A DNA stretch of 64,000 bases from Candidatus Thermoplasmatota archaeon. GTDB lineage: Archaea; Thermoplasmatota; SW-10-69-26; JACQPN01; JAJPHT01. A program made the position numbers and the translations under genes. The DNA is taken from the NCBI GenBank assembly GCA_035540375.1, contig DATLGO010000069.1:19353-83352 (forward strand), given 5' to 3'. The notes beneath the pieces are model-generated. The model had not been told where the DNA came from and did not search any database. It saw nothing but the letters and a program-made list of their open reading frames with translations. Below, in pieces: positions 30,779 through 39,683 of the stretch (positions are counted from its first letter, which is position 1; every line of letters begins with the position of its first letter).

Positions 30779-31552
30779 ATGCGCGCCTGGGTCGCCGTCC
30801 TCCTCGCCCTCCCCGCCGTCCTCGCCGGCTGTCTCGGGTCCTCGCCCGCCGCGGAAGGCGACGGCGAGCACCACCCGGACGGCGCGACGGACCACGCGAC
30901 GGAGCGATACGTGTGGACCAACGCCTCCGGAAAGGCGACCGCGACCCCCGCGACGCCGTTCTCGCAGGACTTCCCCTTCGAGGTCCCGAAGGGCGCCGTC
31001 GAGGTGCAGGCCACCGTGACGTGGACACCGAACCCCGTCTCGGTCGTCCGCCTCGAGCTCGTCACGCCGAAGGGCGACTCCGTCGGGAAGGGTTTCCCGG
31101 AGAAGGACGGTCAGCGCTCGCTCGCGTTCGCGGACGCGCCGCCTTCGGGCACGTGGAAGCTCCGCGTCACGACCGACCGCGCCCTCGACGTCGCGTTCCA
31201 GACGTCGGCCCGCGTCGGGCTCCTCGTGCCCCAGGAGAACACGCTCAAGGACACCCTCACCGTCGTGAAGCGCGGGTTCGCCGAGGTCAACCTCATCATG
31301 GAGGAGGGCGCGACGTTCAACTACACGTGGAAGGTGACCGACGGGGCGACCGCCTTCTACTTCAACATCCACAGCCACGAGAACGGCGAGACGACGGTGC
31401 ACGAGGAGGGCGAATACACGGCCCATCAGGGCTCCTGGACCGCCCCGAAGCGCCAGATCTACTCGATCCTCTGGGAGAACCGCGGACTCGCGGACCTGGA
31501 CATGGCGTACGAGGTCACGGGCCGCTTCCGCGTGCACAGCCATTCGCAGTAG
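30779..31552 (+). CDS. Lipoprotein of unknown function
   Basis: 257 residues. Signal peptide with lipobox VLAGC (Cys near residue 18), then an acidic His-rich linker (EHHPDGATDHATE). Two beta-rich regions follow, the second with FNIHSHENGETT; the repeated His-x-His and acid pattern could bind a metal, and the protein ends HSHSQ. No family recognised. A TATA box (GTTTATGG, 30745-30752) precedes the ATG by about 30 bases. It is divergent from the Nudix operon. Confidence 0.7.
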   Translation: MRAWVAVLLALPAVLAGCLGSSPAAEGDGEHHPDGATDHATERYVWTNASGKATATPATPFSQDFPFEVPKGAVEVQATVTWTPNPVSVVRLELVTPKGDSVGKGFPEKDGQRSLAFADAPPSGTWKLRVTTDRALDVAFQTSARVGLLVPQENTLKDTLTVVKRGFAEVNLIMEEGATFNYTWKVTDGATAFYFNIHSHENGETTVHEEGEYTAHQGSWTAPKRQIYSILWENRGLADLDMAYEVTGRFRVHSHSQ

Positions 31553-31584
31553 GTCCCCGGCGGACGAGGGCCGCTCGGGAAAGT

Positions 31585-31594
31585 CTCCTATAGG
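31585..31594 (+). promoter_or_regulatory. TATA box for 57-residue membrane protein
   Basis: CTCCTATAGG centred about 27 bases before the ATG at 31617. Confidence 0.45.
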
Positions 31595-31616
31595 ACGGGC
31601 GCCCCAACGGGCGTCC

Positions 31617-31790
31617 ATGGGCGCCCTCGCCTACGAGCACGAGACGCGCGAGACGCACGAGAAGCCGCGGGACCTGTCCCACCGCGAGGCGCTCGTCCTC
31701 CTCGGGAGCGCGGTCGTGTTCGTGTTCGCGGCGCCGCTCCTCCTGCTGGCCGCGATCCCGTGGATGACGTGGAAGCGCTTCACGCGCTGA
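31617..31790 (+). CDS. Small single-pass membrane protein
   Basis: 57 residues: a charged N-terminus (ALAYEHETRETHEKPRD), one membrane helix (about 27-50, LVLLGSAVVFVFAAPLLLLA) and a basic tail (WKRFTR). No family recognised. The reading frame was translated by hand. A TATA box at the leaderless spacing supports it. CCCGGN array 3 begins 4 bases after the stop. Confidence 0.65.
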   Translation: MGALAYEHETRETHEKPRDLSHREALVLLGSAVVFVFAAPLLLLAAIPWMTWKRFTR

Positions 31791-31793
31791 ACG

Positions 31794-32052
31794 CTCCCGG
31801 TCCCGAACCCGGTCCCTGACCCGGACCCGGACCCGGACCCGGACCCGGTCCCGGCGCCCGGCGCCCGGTCCCGGCACCCGGCGTCCCGACGCCCGGGCCC
31901 GAATCCCGCCGCCCGGCGCCCGGTTTCGGTCCCGCCGCCCGGCACCCGACGCCCGGTCCCGGTCCCGCCGCCCGGCACCCGGTCCCGGTCCCGCCGCCCG
32001 GCACCCGACGCCCGTCCCGGTCCCGCCGCCCGGCACCCGGCCTCGGGCTCCC
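31794..32052. repeat. CCCGGN repeat array 3
   Basis: About 260 bases of the same repeat as arrays 1 and 2, C-rich on the plus strand. It again begins with a run of CCCGGA units and then changes to units holding CCCGCCGCCCGGCACCCGG, a higher-order form specific to this array. It lies between the 57-residue gene and the DNA methyltransferase, both on the plus strand. Confidence 0.85.
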
Positions 32053-32054
32053 GC

Positions 32055-33020
32055 GTGCGACATCCTCATGTCGCGCGGCCGCGTGGGGAGGCCGTGGCGG
32101 GTCACGACGCGAACGGTCCGGGCGCCTTCCTGCGGGCGAACCGCGGATCGATCCGCGCGGCGCTTGCGGCGCGGGACCTCGCGCCGGGGGTCTTCTTCGG
32201 GAGCGCGACGCGCCTTCCCCTCGCGGACGCGACCGTGCAGCTCGTGGCGACGTCGCCGCCGTATCCGATGATCGAGATGTGGGACGCGACGTTCGAGGCG
32301 CAGACGGGCGTGCCGTCGTCGCGGCCGCTCGAGCATTTCGCGGCGGCGCACGACCTCCTCGGCCGCGTGTGGGCGGAGTGTGCGCGCGTCGTCGCGCCGG
32401 GCGGAATCCTCGCGATCAACATCGGGGACGCGACGCGGACGGCGGACGGCGCGTTCCGGTGCTTCGCGAACCACGTGGAGGTCGCGCGGCGACTCGACGC
32501 GCTCGGCTTGCATCCCCTTGTCCCGATCTTGTGGAAGAAGCCCACGAACAAGCCCAACGCGTTCCTCGGGTCCGGGTTCCTCCCGCCGAACGCGTACGTG
32601 ACGCTCGACTGCGAGTACATCCTCCTCTACCGGAAGGGTCCGCCGAGGAAGTACCCCGCGATGGATCCGCTGCGCTACGCGAGCGCGATGAGCAAGGCGG
32701 AGCGCGACCGGTGGTTCACGCAGGTGTGGGACGTGCGCGGCGCGCGCCAGGAGGCGGGTCGCGCGGCGGGCACCGCGCCCTGGCCGGACGAGGTCGCGGA
32801 GCGTCTCGTGCGCATGTTCTCGCTCCTCGGCGACGCGGTCCTCGACCCGTTCGCGGGCACGGGGACGACGCTGCGCGTCGCGCGCGCGCTCGGGCGGAAG
32901 GCGATCGGCGTCGAGATCACGAAGGAGCTGGAGCCCACGCTCCGCGCGGGCCTCGCCGGGCCGCCGGACGTGGACGCCGTGCTCGATGGGCTCGAGGCGC
33001 GGTATCCTACGCCGCCGTGA
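32055..33020 (+). CDS. DNA (cytosine-N4 or adenine-N6) methyltransferase, beta-class
   Basis: 321 residues from a GTG at 32055; GTG at 32094 is also possible and fits the conserved part better. The catalytic motif IV is TSPPYPM near residue 67 and the SAM-binding motif I is DPFAGTGTT near 269, in the beta order (IV before I). No restriction enzyme lies nearby, so it may be a solitary epigenetic enzyme. The sequence SPPY favours N4-cytosine methylation. It follows CCCGGN array 3 directly and its 3' end overlaps the convergent metzincin by 14 bases. Confidence 0.85.
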   Translation: MRHPHVARPRGEAVAGHDANGPGAFLRANRGSIRAALAARDLAPGVFFGSATRLPLADATVQLVATSPPYPMIEMWDATFEAQTGVPSSRPLEHFAAAHDLLGRVWAECARVVAPGGILAINIGDATRTADGAFRCFANHVEVARRLDALGLHPLVPILWKKPTNKPNAFLGSGFLPPNAYVTLDCEYILLYRKGPPRKYPAMDPLRYASAMSKAERDRWFTQVWDVRGARQEAGRAAGTAPWPDEVAERLVRMFSLLGDAVLDPFAGTGTTLRVARALGRKAIGVEITKELEPTLRAGLAGPPDVDAVLDGLEARYPTPP

Positions 33021-35199
33021 ACGGCGTGACCGTGACCTCGTACTTCAGGTTCACGCCCGACCAGGCCGTGATGCGGCCCGTGCAGCTTCCTCCGCAGCGT
33101 TCGAGGCCGACGAGCACGAGCTTGTCGTAGGCGTTGTTCCACGCGCCCGTGACGTAGGTCCCATCCTCCGCGTGGATCGTGAGGCTCGACGACCAGAAGC
33201 GGTGCGTGGGCGCGGCGGCTTCCTGGAATTCGATCAGGACGGCGGTCGCGCCCTCCGGGACCTCGATCGGGAACGTCCTGGACTGCGAGCCGGCTCCGAC
33301 GCTCACCGGGATGAACGGGATCGGCAGGCGGGGTCCGCCGCCCACCGGGTCTTCGCCCATCGGGAGTTCGATCGTGAACTTGACGGGCGTGCCGGGCACG
33401 CCCACCGCGGCGACGGCGAGGCTTCCGGCATCCGAAAGCCGGCGCGCCTCGACGGCGGCCGCGAGCGCGTCGGCGTAGCTGCCCGAGGCGACGAGCGCGA
33501 GGGCGCGGTCGGCCGCGGCGCGCGCATCGGCCGGCGCGGCGTCGCCGAGCGCCTTCACGTCGCGCGCGAGGTTCACGGCGTGGCCGCGCAGGAGCAGCTC
33601 CTTGTCGAACGCGTTGAACGCCGGGATCGTGTGGCGGTACGTCATGATGCTCGACGTCGAGTCCCAGAGCCAGTTGATCTCGTAGGTGGTCCACCCGGCG
33701 CCGTCCAGGCCGCCCGTGTCGTGCGGGTGCGTGAGGCCGAAGCTGTGGCCGAGTTCGTGGAGGAGCACGCCGTTCCACCAGGCCCACCACGTCTTCTCGC
33801 TGCCGAACATCTCCTCCGTCGTGCAGAAGGGATTCGCGCGGAGACAGAGCGTGTAGTCCATGATGTTAAGGAAGACGCCGAAGCTCCGGCCATGCTCGTC
33901 GCCGTCGGCGTACGCGTAGATGCCGCTCGAGGGCGCGTCGAGGATGAAGCCGAAACTCGGATACGTGATCGCGCCGGGTTCCTGCGGAGCGTACTTTTCC
34001 CAGTTCTGGCGAATGTAACGCTTCACGACGCCGAAGTCGACGTTGGCGTTGTAGCGCGATTTCGCGTCCTCGAGCGCCGCGCCGAGGCCGGGGTCGTCCG
34101 ACGGCAGCTCGATGAACGTGAGCCGGAGGTCGATCTCGGCCCACGGAAGCATGTCCTGGTAGGCCTTGAGGAGCAGCGCGCCGTCCGTGTTCTTCCGGTA
34201 GTCGTTGGGCGAGATCTTCGAGAGAAGGCCCTTGCCGTTGCTGCGGGCGTTCGTGTCGAGGACCACGTAGATGGGGAGGATGTATTTCTCGGCGTACTCG
34301 AAGGGATAGATGGGGGAGCGCGCCCACAGCATGCGGGCCGCGTCGACCACGTTGCGGCCAAGGTTGTCGTACATCGTGTCGGGGTCCGACGCGAGGTCCC
34401 AGACGGGTCGGTCCTCGAGATCCCAAAGCGAGATGTCGGAGCGCGAGAAGTTGAGCCAGGGCCTGAAGTCGGCGCGGCTCGGCGCGGCGCCGAGGTCGAG
34501 GAAGACGAAGTCGTGGGTGCCGCCCCAGGCGCGCATGTCCGGAACGCCCTCGGTGGTGCCGTCCTCGACGACGTATTGGTGGTAGCGGTCCTGCGCGAGG
34601 TGGCCCTGGGTCCACGAATCGAGGACGAAGACCGTCTGCCCGGGCTTGCCGAAGTCGAGGCCGTGCGCCGCGCGGTTCTCGGCGATCCACTTCTCGACCG
34701 CAAAGGCGTCGATGCGGTCGACCGGCGGGCACTTCGGGCGCTGGATGTGGTTCACGACCGGGTTGCGCGGGAGGTCGATGGGGTCTTGCTTCTGGCAAAG
34801 GGGTTTCTCGCGCTTGAGATCGTACTGCATGAGCCACGTGTCGACCTTGTCCTCCTTCGACACGGTCTTCATGAACGCGAAGAGCGCCTCGGCGAAGGCG
34901 GGCGGCGCCTCGTGGATCTCGTAGCGGAGGTTGTACTGGAGCGGCTCGCTCTCGACGCGGCCCACGAGGTCGGCGCGGATGAGCGGGTAGCTCGGGACGG
35001 GCTGGACGAGGCGCGCCTTCAGGGCCTCCGCGTCGAAGGCCGAGAAGCCGACCGCGACGACGTGGATCGGGAGATCCATCGTGAGCACGGGTGTTCCGGC
35101 CTTGAACGGGACGCTCGCGGGCGGTTCGTTCACGGGCAGTTGAACGCAGCCGGCGAGCGCCGGCAGCACAAGGACGAGGGCGAGAGTCATCCCACGCAT
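33007..35199 (-). CDS. Metzincin-type metalloprotease lipoprotein
   Basis: 730 residues. Lipobox LAGC near residue 16. The zinc motif is HELGHSFGLTHP near residue 480 (HExxHxxGxxH) and the Met-turn SIMTYRH comes near 518. An N-terminal domain of about 450 residues and a C-terminal beta-rich domain after about 600 are not assigned. It should act outside the cell, anchored by lipid. A TATA box around 35233-35243 on the minus strand supports ATG 35199; an upstream ATG at 35259 would lie inside this promoter and before the signal peptide. It overlaps the DNA methyltransferase gene end to end by 14 bases. Confidence 0.8.
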   Translation of the reverse strand: MRGMTLALVLVLPALAGCVQLPVNEPPASVPFKAGTPVLTMDLPIHVVAVGFSAFDAEALKARLVQPVPSYPLIRADLVGRVESEPLQYNLRYEIHEAPPAFAEALFAFMKTVSKEDKVDTWLMQYDLKREKPLCQKQDPIDLPRNPVVNHIQRPKCPPVDRIDAFAVEKWIAENRAAHGLDFGKPGQTVFVLDSWTQGHLAQDRYHQYVVEDGTTEGVPDMRAWGGTHDFVFLDLGAAPSRADFRPWLNFSRSDISLWDLEDRPVWDLASDPDTMYDNLGRNVVDAARMLWARSPIYPFEYAEKYILPIYVVLDTNARSNGKGLLSKISPNDYRKNTDGALLLKAYQDMLPWAEIDLRLTFIELPSDDPGLGAALEDAKSRYNANVDFGVVKRYIRQNWEKYAPQEPGAITYPSFGFILDAPSSGIYAYADGDEHGRSFGVFLNIMDYTLCLRANPFCTTEEMFGSEKTWWAWWNGVLLHELGHSFGLTHPHDTGGLDGAGWTTYEINWLWDSTSSIMTYRHTIPAFNAFDKELLLRGHAVNLARDVKALGDAAPADARAAADRALALVASGSYADALAAAVEARRLSDAGSLAVAAVGVPGTPVKFTIELPMGEDPVGGGPRLPIPFIPVSVGAGSQSRTFPIEVPEGATAVLIEFQEAAAPTHRFWSSSLTIHAEDGTYVTGAWNNAYDKLVLVGLERCGGSCTGRITAWSGVNLKYEVTVTPFTAA

Positions 35200-35258
35200 A
35201 GCCTTCCCGGGGCCCGAGGCGTCGTGGATACCGATATACTTTGTTCCGAACCCCTTCA

Positions 35259-35975
35259 TCACCGGCGCCGGCCGCGGGCCACGACCCGGCTCTCCGTGAG
35301 GTTCGCGTGCCCGGCCTCGTAGGACTTCCGGAGCCCCTCCCACCGACCCGAGGCCTTCCAGTTCGCGACGACCTCGGGCGAGGAGCGGAAGTAGGCGTTT
35401 TCGAGGACGCCGAAATCGGGCGCCGTCACGATCGCGAGCTCGTGGTGGAGCGCCTCCACGTCGAAGCCCGCGCGGTCGAGGTCGCGCGCGAGGTCCGCGG
35501 GCGTCGCGACGAAGCGCGGCGGGTGGCCCGTCTCGGCCCATTGCTCGGGCCCGAGCGCGGCGACGACGAGCCGCCCGCCCGCGGGAAGCGCCTCCGCGGC
35601 GCGCGCGAGGAGGTTGCCCGTGAGGTAGAGGTGCGCGAGGACGACGTCGAGCCGCTTCGGCGCCCACGCCCGCCACGGCTCCGTCTCGAGGTCGCTTGCG
35701 ACGAACTGCACGTTCCGGAGGCCGAGCTTCTTCGCCGCGCGGGCGCCCGCGACGAGCGCGGCCTCGTCCGAGTCCACCGCCCACACCTTGTCCGCGCGCT
35801 TCGCGACCGCGAGCGCGACCGCGCCCGACCCCGTGCCAACGTCGGCGACCACGTCGCCCACGTTCACCGCCGCGAAGGCCTCCTGCATGAACGTCTCGCT
35901 CGGCTGCCCGTGGACGACGCGGAACTCCGCGCCGCGGCCGTCCACCCACGTCACCGTTCGAGGGACGTCCGACAT
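35259..35975 (-). CDS. SAM-dependent methyltransferase
   Basis: 238 residues. Motif I VADVGTGSGAVALAVAK near residue 43, post-I VWAVDSDE and motif IV LDVVLAHLYLTG give a class I Rossmann methyltransferase; the N-terminal domain SDVPRTVTWVDGRGAEF is short and the glutamine-rich HGQPSETFMQEAF segment resembles tRNA or cobalamin-precursor methylases. Substrate unknown. A TATA-like CCTACATAGG lies about 26 bases before the start. The protease gene follows on the same strand after 59 bases. Confidence 0.75.
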   Translation of the reverse strand: MSDVPRTVTWVDGRGAEFRVVHGQPSETFMQEAFAAVNVGDVVADVGTGSGAVALAVAKRADKVWAVDSDEAALVAGARAAKKLGLRNVQFVASDLETEPWRAWAPKRLDVVLAHLYLTGNLLARAAEALPAGGRLVVAALGPEQWAETGHPPRFVATPADLARDLDRAGFDVEALHHELAIVTAPDFGVLENAYFRSSPEVVANWKASGRWEGLRKSYEAGHANLTESRVVARGRRR

Positions 35976-36018
35976 TGAGGGGGCAACGAGCCGTCCCTAT
36001 GTAGGATTTGCCGGTCCC

Positions 36019-36867
36019 TCATTCGGGTTTCGCGGCGACGACCAAATCGTGGTGTTCAATCGCAGAGCCGTATCCGCTCCAGTCGCCCGGGTGGATCGTC
36101 TCAACGACGAGTCCTTCGCGTTCGAGGACGGCTCTCACCCATCGTTCCTCGTGCGCGACGAGCACCGTTGGATTCTCAGGTTTCCCGATGCGTGTGTCCT
36201 CGATGGTGTGATCGAAGCGGTACCTTGACTTGCCCGCTTCGATCCTGGACTCCACTTCCTCGTTGAGGAGGAACCACGTCGATAGGAATGTCCCGCCGGG
36301 CCTCAGCGCGCGCGCTGTCTCCGCGAGATAATGAGCGGCTGCCGCGCGGAAGAGATGTGTATAGAGGCTGCCGGCGAACGCGACGTCGACCGTGCCCGAT
36401 CCCACCGGAAACCGATACGATTCAGCCTTCTCGCGACCGCCCGGGTTGTATAATTCGTGGTATAGGTCGGCGTGATAGAACCTGAATGCGGGGTCGGTGG
36501 CTTCGATGTGCGCCTTGCACCACCGGATGCATTTCTCGTTCGGATCGAACCCGGTGTAGCTCGCTCGGCCACCCTTGCGAGGAGTCCTGAGGTAGTCCTT
36601 CAAAGGCTGGGCCATGCGGCCCACTCCGCAGCCGGTGTCCAGCACGCTGGCCTCCGGTCGAAGGCGAGCGAGCGTCTTGAGGTATAGGGCGAACCTCTCG
36701 CCCGTCACGATGTGCGAGTAGATTGGCGCGCCGCCGACGAGTTCCCTCAGGGACCGCCGCGGATACGCCAATTTACCGGTGGTGGCCCGGGCGGCCCAGT
36801 CAAAGGCGTCGTAACCGACGTTTCTCACTTGCCGCACGAGAGGTCTAAGGCGGACAGGTACGAGCAT
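36019..36867 (-). CDS. SAM-dependent methyltransferase, GC-poor relative to neighbours
   Basis: 282 residues from ATG 36867; an ATG at 36903 is an alternative but is close to the TATA box. Motif I is VLDTGCGVGRMAQPL near residue 75, FDPNEKCIRW follows, and a Rossmann class I fold continues to the end. The codons use A and T at third positions far more than neighbouring genes, and overall GC is visibly lower, which suggests recent transfer. N-terminal residues 1-60 could be a membrane-associated or substrate region. Substrate unknown; sugar or lipid methylation is possible. Confidence 0.75.
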   Translation of the reverse strand: MLVPVRLRPLVRQVRNVGYDAFDWAARATTGKLAYPRRSLRELVGGAPIYSHIVTGERFALYLKTLARLRPEASVLDTGCGVGRMAQPLKDYLRTPRKGGRASYTGFDPNEKCIRWCKAHIEATDPAFRFYHADLYHELYNPGGREKAESYRFPVGSGTVDVAFAGSLYTHLFRAAAAHYLAETARALRPGGTFLSTWFLLNEEVESRIEAGKSRYRFDHTIEDTRIGKPENPTVLVAHEERWVRAVLEREGLVVETIHPGDWSGYGSAIEHHDLVVAAKPE

Positions 36868-36904
36868 CCTTGACGACTCCGCATGGCGGTCATGGGCGAA
36901 CACC

Positions 36905-36913
36905 CGTATATCA
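36905..36913. promoter_or_regulatory. TATA box shared by divergent genes
   Basis: CGTATATCA between the methyltransferase (minus) and the Nudix gene (plus). TATATC is nearly symmetric, and the two ATGs (36867 and 36945) lie about 42 and 36 bases away, so one box may serve both directions. Confidence 0.45.
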
Positions 36914-36944
36914 ATTGCCGGGCGACAGGGCCATCCGCAGCTTG

Positions 36945-37409
36945 ATGTGGCAGAACCGGCTGCCGGCCCGCGTGCAGCGCCGCGCCTTCTCCGTCGGCAT
37001 CTACGCCGTCCACGACGACGCCGTCCTCCTCGTCCACCACAAGCGCCTCGCGAAGTGGCTTCCCGTGGGCGGCGAATGCGAGGCCAACGAGACGCCGCTC
37101 GAGGCCGCGCGGCGCGAGCTTTTCGAGGAGACGGGCCTCGAAGGCGACTTCGGCCTTCCCGCCGCCCACGGCGTCGACGGGACGCCGGGGGCCCTTCTCG
37201 CCTACGAGGAGCACGAGGCGGGTTCGAAAGGCCTGCACCTGAACTTCAACTTCGCCTGCCGCGTCCCCTCGCGCGCCGTCCGCTCGGACGGGTCGTTCTC
37301 GGACGCCCGCTGGGTCGGCGCGAAGGACCTCGACGCCCTCGGGATGCCGGCGAACGTGCGGGCGTGCGCGCGTCTCGCCCTCGAAGCGACGAAGGCGCGA
37401 AAAGCCTGA
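36945..37409 (+). CDS. Nudix hydrolase
   Basis: 154 residues. The Nudix box is GGECEANETPLEAARRELFEETGL (about 43-66) with REL-x-EE in the expected place. The loop that follows (GVDGTPGALLAYEEHE) is unusual, so the substrate is unknown; nucleotide-sugar or diadenosine types are possible. It starts at ATG 36945 and overlaps the next gene by three bases (TGATG). Divergent from the methyltransferase. Confidence 0.8.
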   Translation: MWQNRLPARVQRRAFSVGIYAVHDDAVLLVHHKRLAKWLPVGGECEANETPLEAARRELFEETGLEGDFGLPAAHGVDGTPGALLAYEEHEAGSKGLHLNFNFACRVPSRAVRSDGSFSDARWVGAKDLDALGMPANVRACARLALEATKARKA

Positions 37410-37657
37410 TGCGGGCGGCCCCGCGAGGACCCCGCATGGAGCGGACGAGCGAGTTCGAACGCCGCGCCTTTGCCGCGGCCGGACCCGTGTTCTTCATCGG
37501 TTTCGGGGTCCTCGTGCTGGTCGTCATGGCGTTCACGGCGCTCTTCGCGCTCGTGCCCGGCGAAGCGACGTTCGCGTTCATGGTCGTGGGCGGCGCCTCG
37601 CTCGCGCTCGGCCTCCTCTGGGCGGGCATGCAGCGCCGGCGCGCGCAGCGCGGCTGA
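37409..37657 (+). CDS. Small two-helix membrane protein
   Basis: 82 residues; starts at ATG 37409 overlapping the Nudix stop, or at ATG 37436 (73 residues). Two hydrophobic segments at about 25-48 and 57-74 and a basic tail (QRRRAQRG). No family recognised. Coupled to the Nudix gene. Confidence 0.6.
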   Translation: MRAAPRGPRMERTSEFERRAFAAAGPVFFIGFGVLVLVVMAFTALFALVPGEATFAFMVVGGASLALGLLWAGMQRRRAQRG

Positions 37658-38194
37658 TCACAGCCGCTCGCCCGCCTCCACCTTGACGGGGAGGCGGTTG
37701 TCGGGCGGCGGGAGCGTGCAGCTCCACGCGTCGTCGTGCGCGCAGTACGGGTGGTATGCGCGGTTGAAGTCGATCTCGTAGCGGTCGGCGACGTTCGGCT
37801 CGAGGTCGAGGTAGCGCCCCGCGCCGTACGTCCCGTCCCCGCTCGTCGCGTCGCGGAACGGAATCAGGAGATAGTCCTCGGCGGCCTCGCCGGGCGCGGG
37901 CGCGAAGACCTTGAGCGCGCACGCCTCGCCGAGGAGCGCGAAGCGGACGACGCCGACTTCAAGCATCGCGACGGCATCGGGGCCGGTCGAACCGAGGTTG
38001 CCCGGCTTCGGCTGCGCGTGGCGCTCAAGCTTCACGTCGCGCAGGCGGAATCGGGGGTCGATGGGGTAGAACCCGAGTCCCTTGAACGCGCGCCGCGCCT
38101 CGGCCGAGAGGGGCGTGTTGCGCCCGAGGTAGGACTCGGCGCGCCACCGCTGCTCGCGCGCGACGTCCGCGCGCCACGACGTTGCGTCGTCCAC
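37658..38194 (-). CDS. DUF1684 family protein
   Basis: 178 residues. RNTPLSAEARRAFKGLGFYPIDPRFRL (from about residue 25), GRYLDLEP and DFNRAYHPYCAHDDAWSC are the conserved blocks of DUF1684. Members are of unknown function and often act outside the membrane, but no signal peptide is seen here. Conserved Asn, Tyr-His and Cys residues could form a binding site. The gene stop abuts the convergent small membrane gene. Confidence 0.8.
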   Translation of the reverse strand: MDDATSWRADVAREQRWRAESYLGRNTPLSAEARRAFKGLGFYPIDPRFRLRDVKLERHAQPKPGNLGSTGPDAVAMLEVGVVRFALLGEACALKVFAPAPGEAAEDYLLIPFRDATSGDGTYGAGRYLDLEPNVADRYEIDFNRAYHPYCAHDDAWSCTLPPPDNRLPVKVEAGERL

Positions 38195-38248
38195 GCGCGG
38201 ACGAGCGCCGCCCCCGCATTGAGGATTTCGGCGCCCGCGGCCGCGGAA

Positions 38249-39502
38249 TCAGTCCTTGATGTACTGCTCGGCCCACCCGCGGATCACGGTCTTCGAGAGC
38301 GTGCTGAAGACGGGCCGGAAGCCCGGCGTGTAGCCCTGGATCATGATGGTCGCGAGGCCGCCGTCCGTTTCCACGTGGTTGCCGTAGTGGTGGTGCGCGC
38401 TGAAGATGTGGCCGAGCTCGTGCGCGAACGCGCTCGTGTGGAAGTAGACGCTGTCGATCTCCCAGCCGAGAGGCGTGAACGTGTAGCCGATGTCCGGGAT
38501 GCCCGCGCCGCCGATGCAGTTCGCCATCGCGTAGTTCGATGGGTATCCCGTGAAGACGTGCACGACGTCGCGGTCGACGTCCTTGCGTCCGTTCCAGTAT
38601 TCGGCGGCCTTCGTGAGGGGCGCCTCCTTCTTCGGGTCCGGGTAGTAATCCGGGTCCGTGTTCAGGTGGGCACCCACGAGCGAGAAGCGGATGCCGACCT
38701 CCTGCTCGTAGATGGGGTCGACCTCGTTGAGCATCGCGATCATCATCGGGAACGAGTGGTTCCCGAGCGCCTCGCCAAAGCGCGCATCGCCGTCGAGGAC
38801 GATCTTCGCGGTGATCGCCTTCTGCGTGGCCGGGCGCTCGAGGACGGGCGCGACGTGCGGCGGCACGAGCTCGAGGCAGTCCTGCTGCGGCCAGTTCGGC
38901 GCGTCGAACATCCACGCGCCGTCGGGGCCCGTGCGGACTGTCGGCCCCGCGCCGGGCTTGTCGGAGGGGAGCTCCGTGCCGTAGGGGACGTTGCCTTCGA
39001 GGCCGATGCGGACCAGATAGGGAATGACGCCGCCCGCGGGCGTCATGCCGAGGACGTTGAATCGCGGCGCGAGGACGACGCCGCGCGTCCACTGGTCCGT
39101 GGTCGTGAGGCGGACCTTCCAGCCGGGACGGTTCTCGACCTCGCCTTCGTACACCTCGATCGCCGGCATCGCGACGCGGACGCCGTCGACTTCGGCCCAC
39201 GTCGCGTTCGAGAGGAGGGGGCTGGGCCGGAGCTTCACCGGAAGGTCGAGCGCGCGGCCCGTGCCCGTGCTGAGGGGGAATGTCTCGACGACCGCGGTCG
39301 CGGGAATCTTGACGGTCGCGCCCGTCGCGGCGGCTTCGCGCGCGAGGGCGCGGAGCTCGACCGCGGGGGCGAAAGGCGCGAGGTCGGAAGGCAGGTCCGG
39401 GGCGGCCTCCTCCTCGAGGATCGGCGGCGCCACGGCGGCGTTGAGGCAGCCGGCGGTGACGACGGCGAGGGCGGCGAGGAGGGCGAGCGGGAGGACGCGC
39501 AT
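38249..39502 (-). CDS. Second metzincin-type metalloprotease lipoprotein
   Basis: 417 residues. Lipobox VTAGC near residue 19. The zinc motif HELGHIFSAHHH near residue 360 matches HExxHxxxxxH, with Ser where Gly is usual; TIMIQGY near 390 is the Met-turn. The N-terminal half is not assigned. Like the 33007 gene it should be a lipid-anchored extracellular protease, but the two share little sequence outside the zinc region. No strong TATA box was seen. Confidence 0.78.
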   Translation of the reverse strand: MRVLPLALLAALAVVTAGCLNAAVAPPILEEEAAPDLPSDLAPFAPAVELRALAREAAATGATVKIPATAVVETFPLSTGTGRALDLPVKLRPSPLLSNATWAEVDGVRVAMPAIEVYEGEVENRPGWKVRLTTTDQWTRGVVLAPRFNVLGMTPAGGVIPYLVRIGLEGNVPYGTELPSDKPGAGPTVRTGPDGAWMFDAPNWPQQDCLELVPPHVAPVLERPATQKAITAKIVLDGDARFGEALGNHSFPMMIAMLNEVDPIYEQEVGIRFSLVGAHLNTDPDYYPDPKKEAPLTKAAEYWNGRKDVDRDVVHVFTGYPSNYAMANCIGGAGIPDIGYTFTPLGWEIDSVYFHTSAFAHELGHIFSAHHHYGNHVETDGGLATIMIQGYTPGFRPVFSTLSKTVIRGWAEQYIKD

Positions 39503-39683
39503 GGCGGACGTGATGCCTTGGACCCGTCAAGAGCTTTGCCGGCCGGTCGTTGAACGGAGGGCGCCGGCGGGCCTCGTCCTCGACCCCAGCGTCCGCGCGA
39601 CCGCGGGCGGACCCGGCCGCGGACGGCGGGCTTTCGTCGGGCGCGAGCGGAGACGCGCGGTTCGGGCGAGCCGCGTTCGACGC

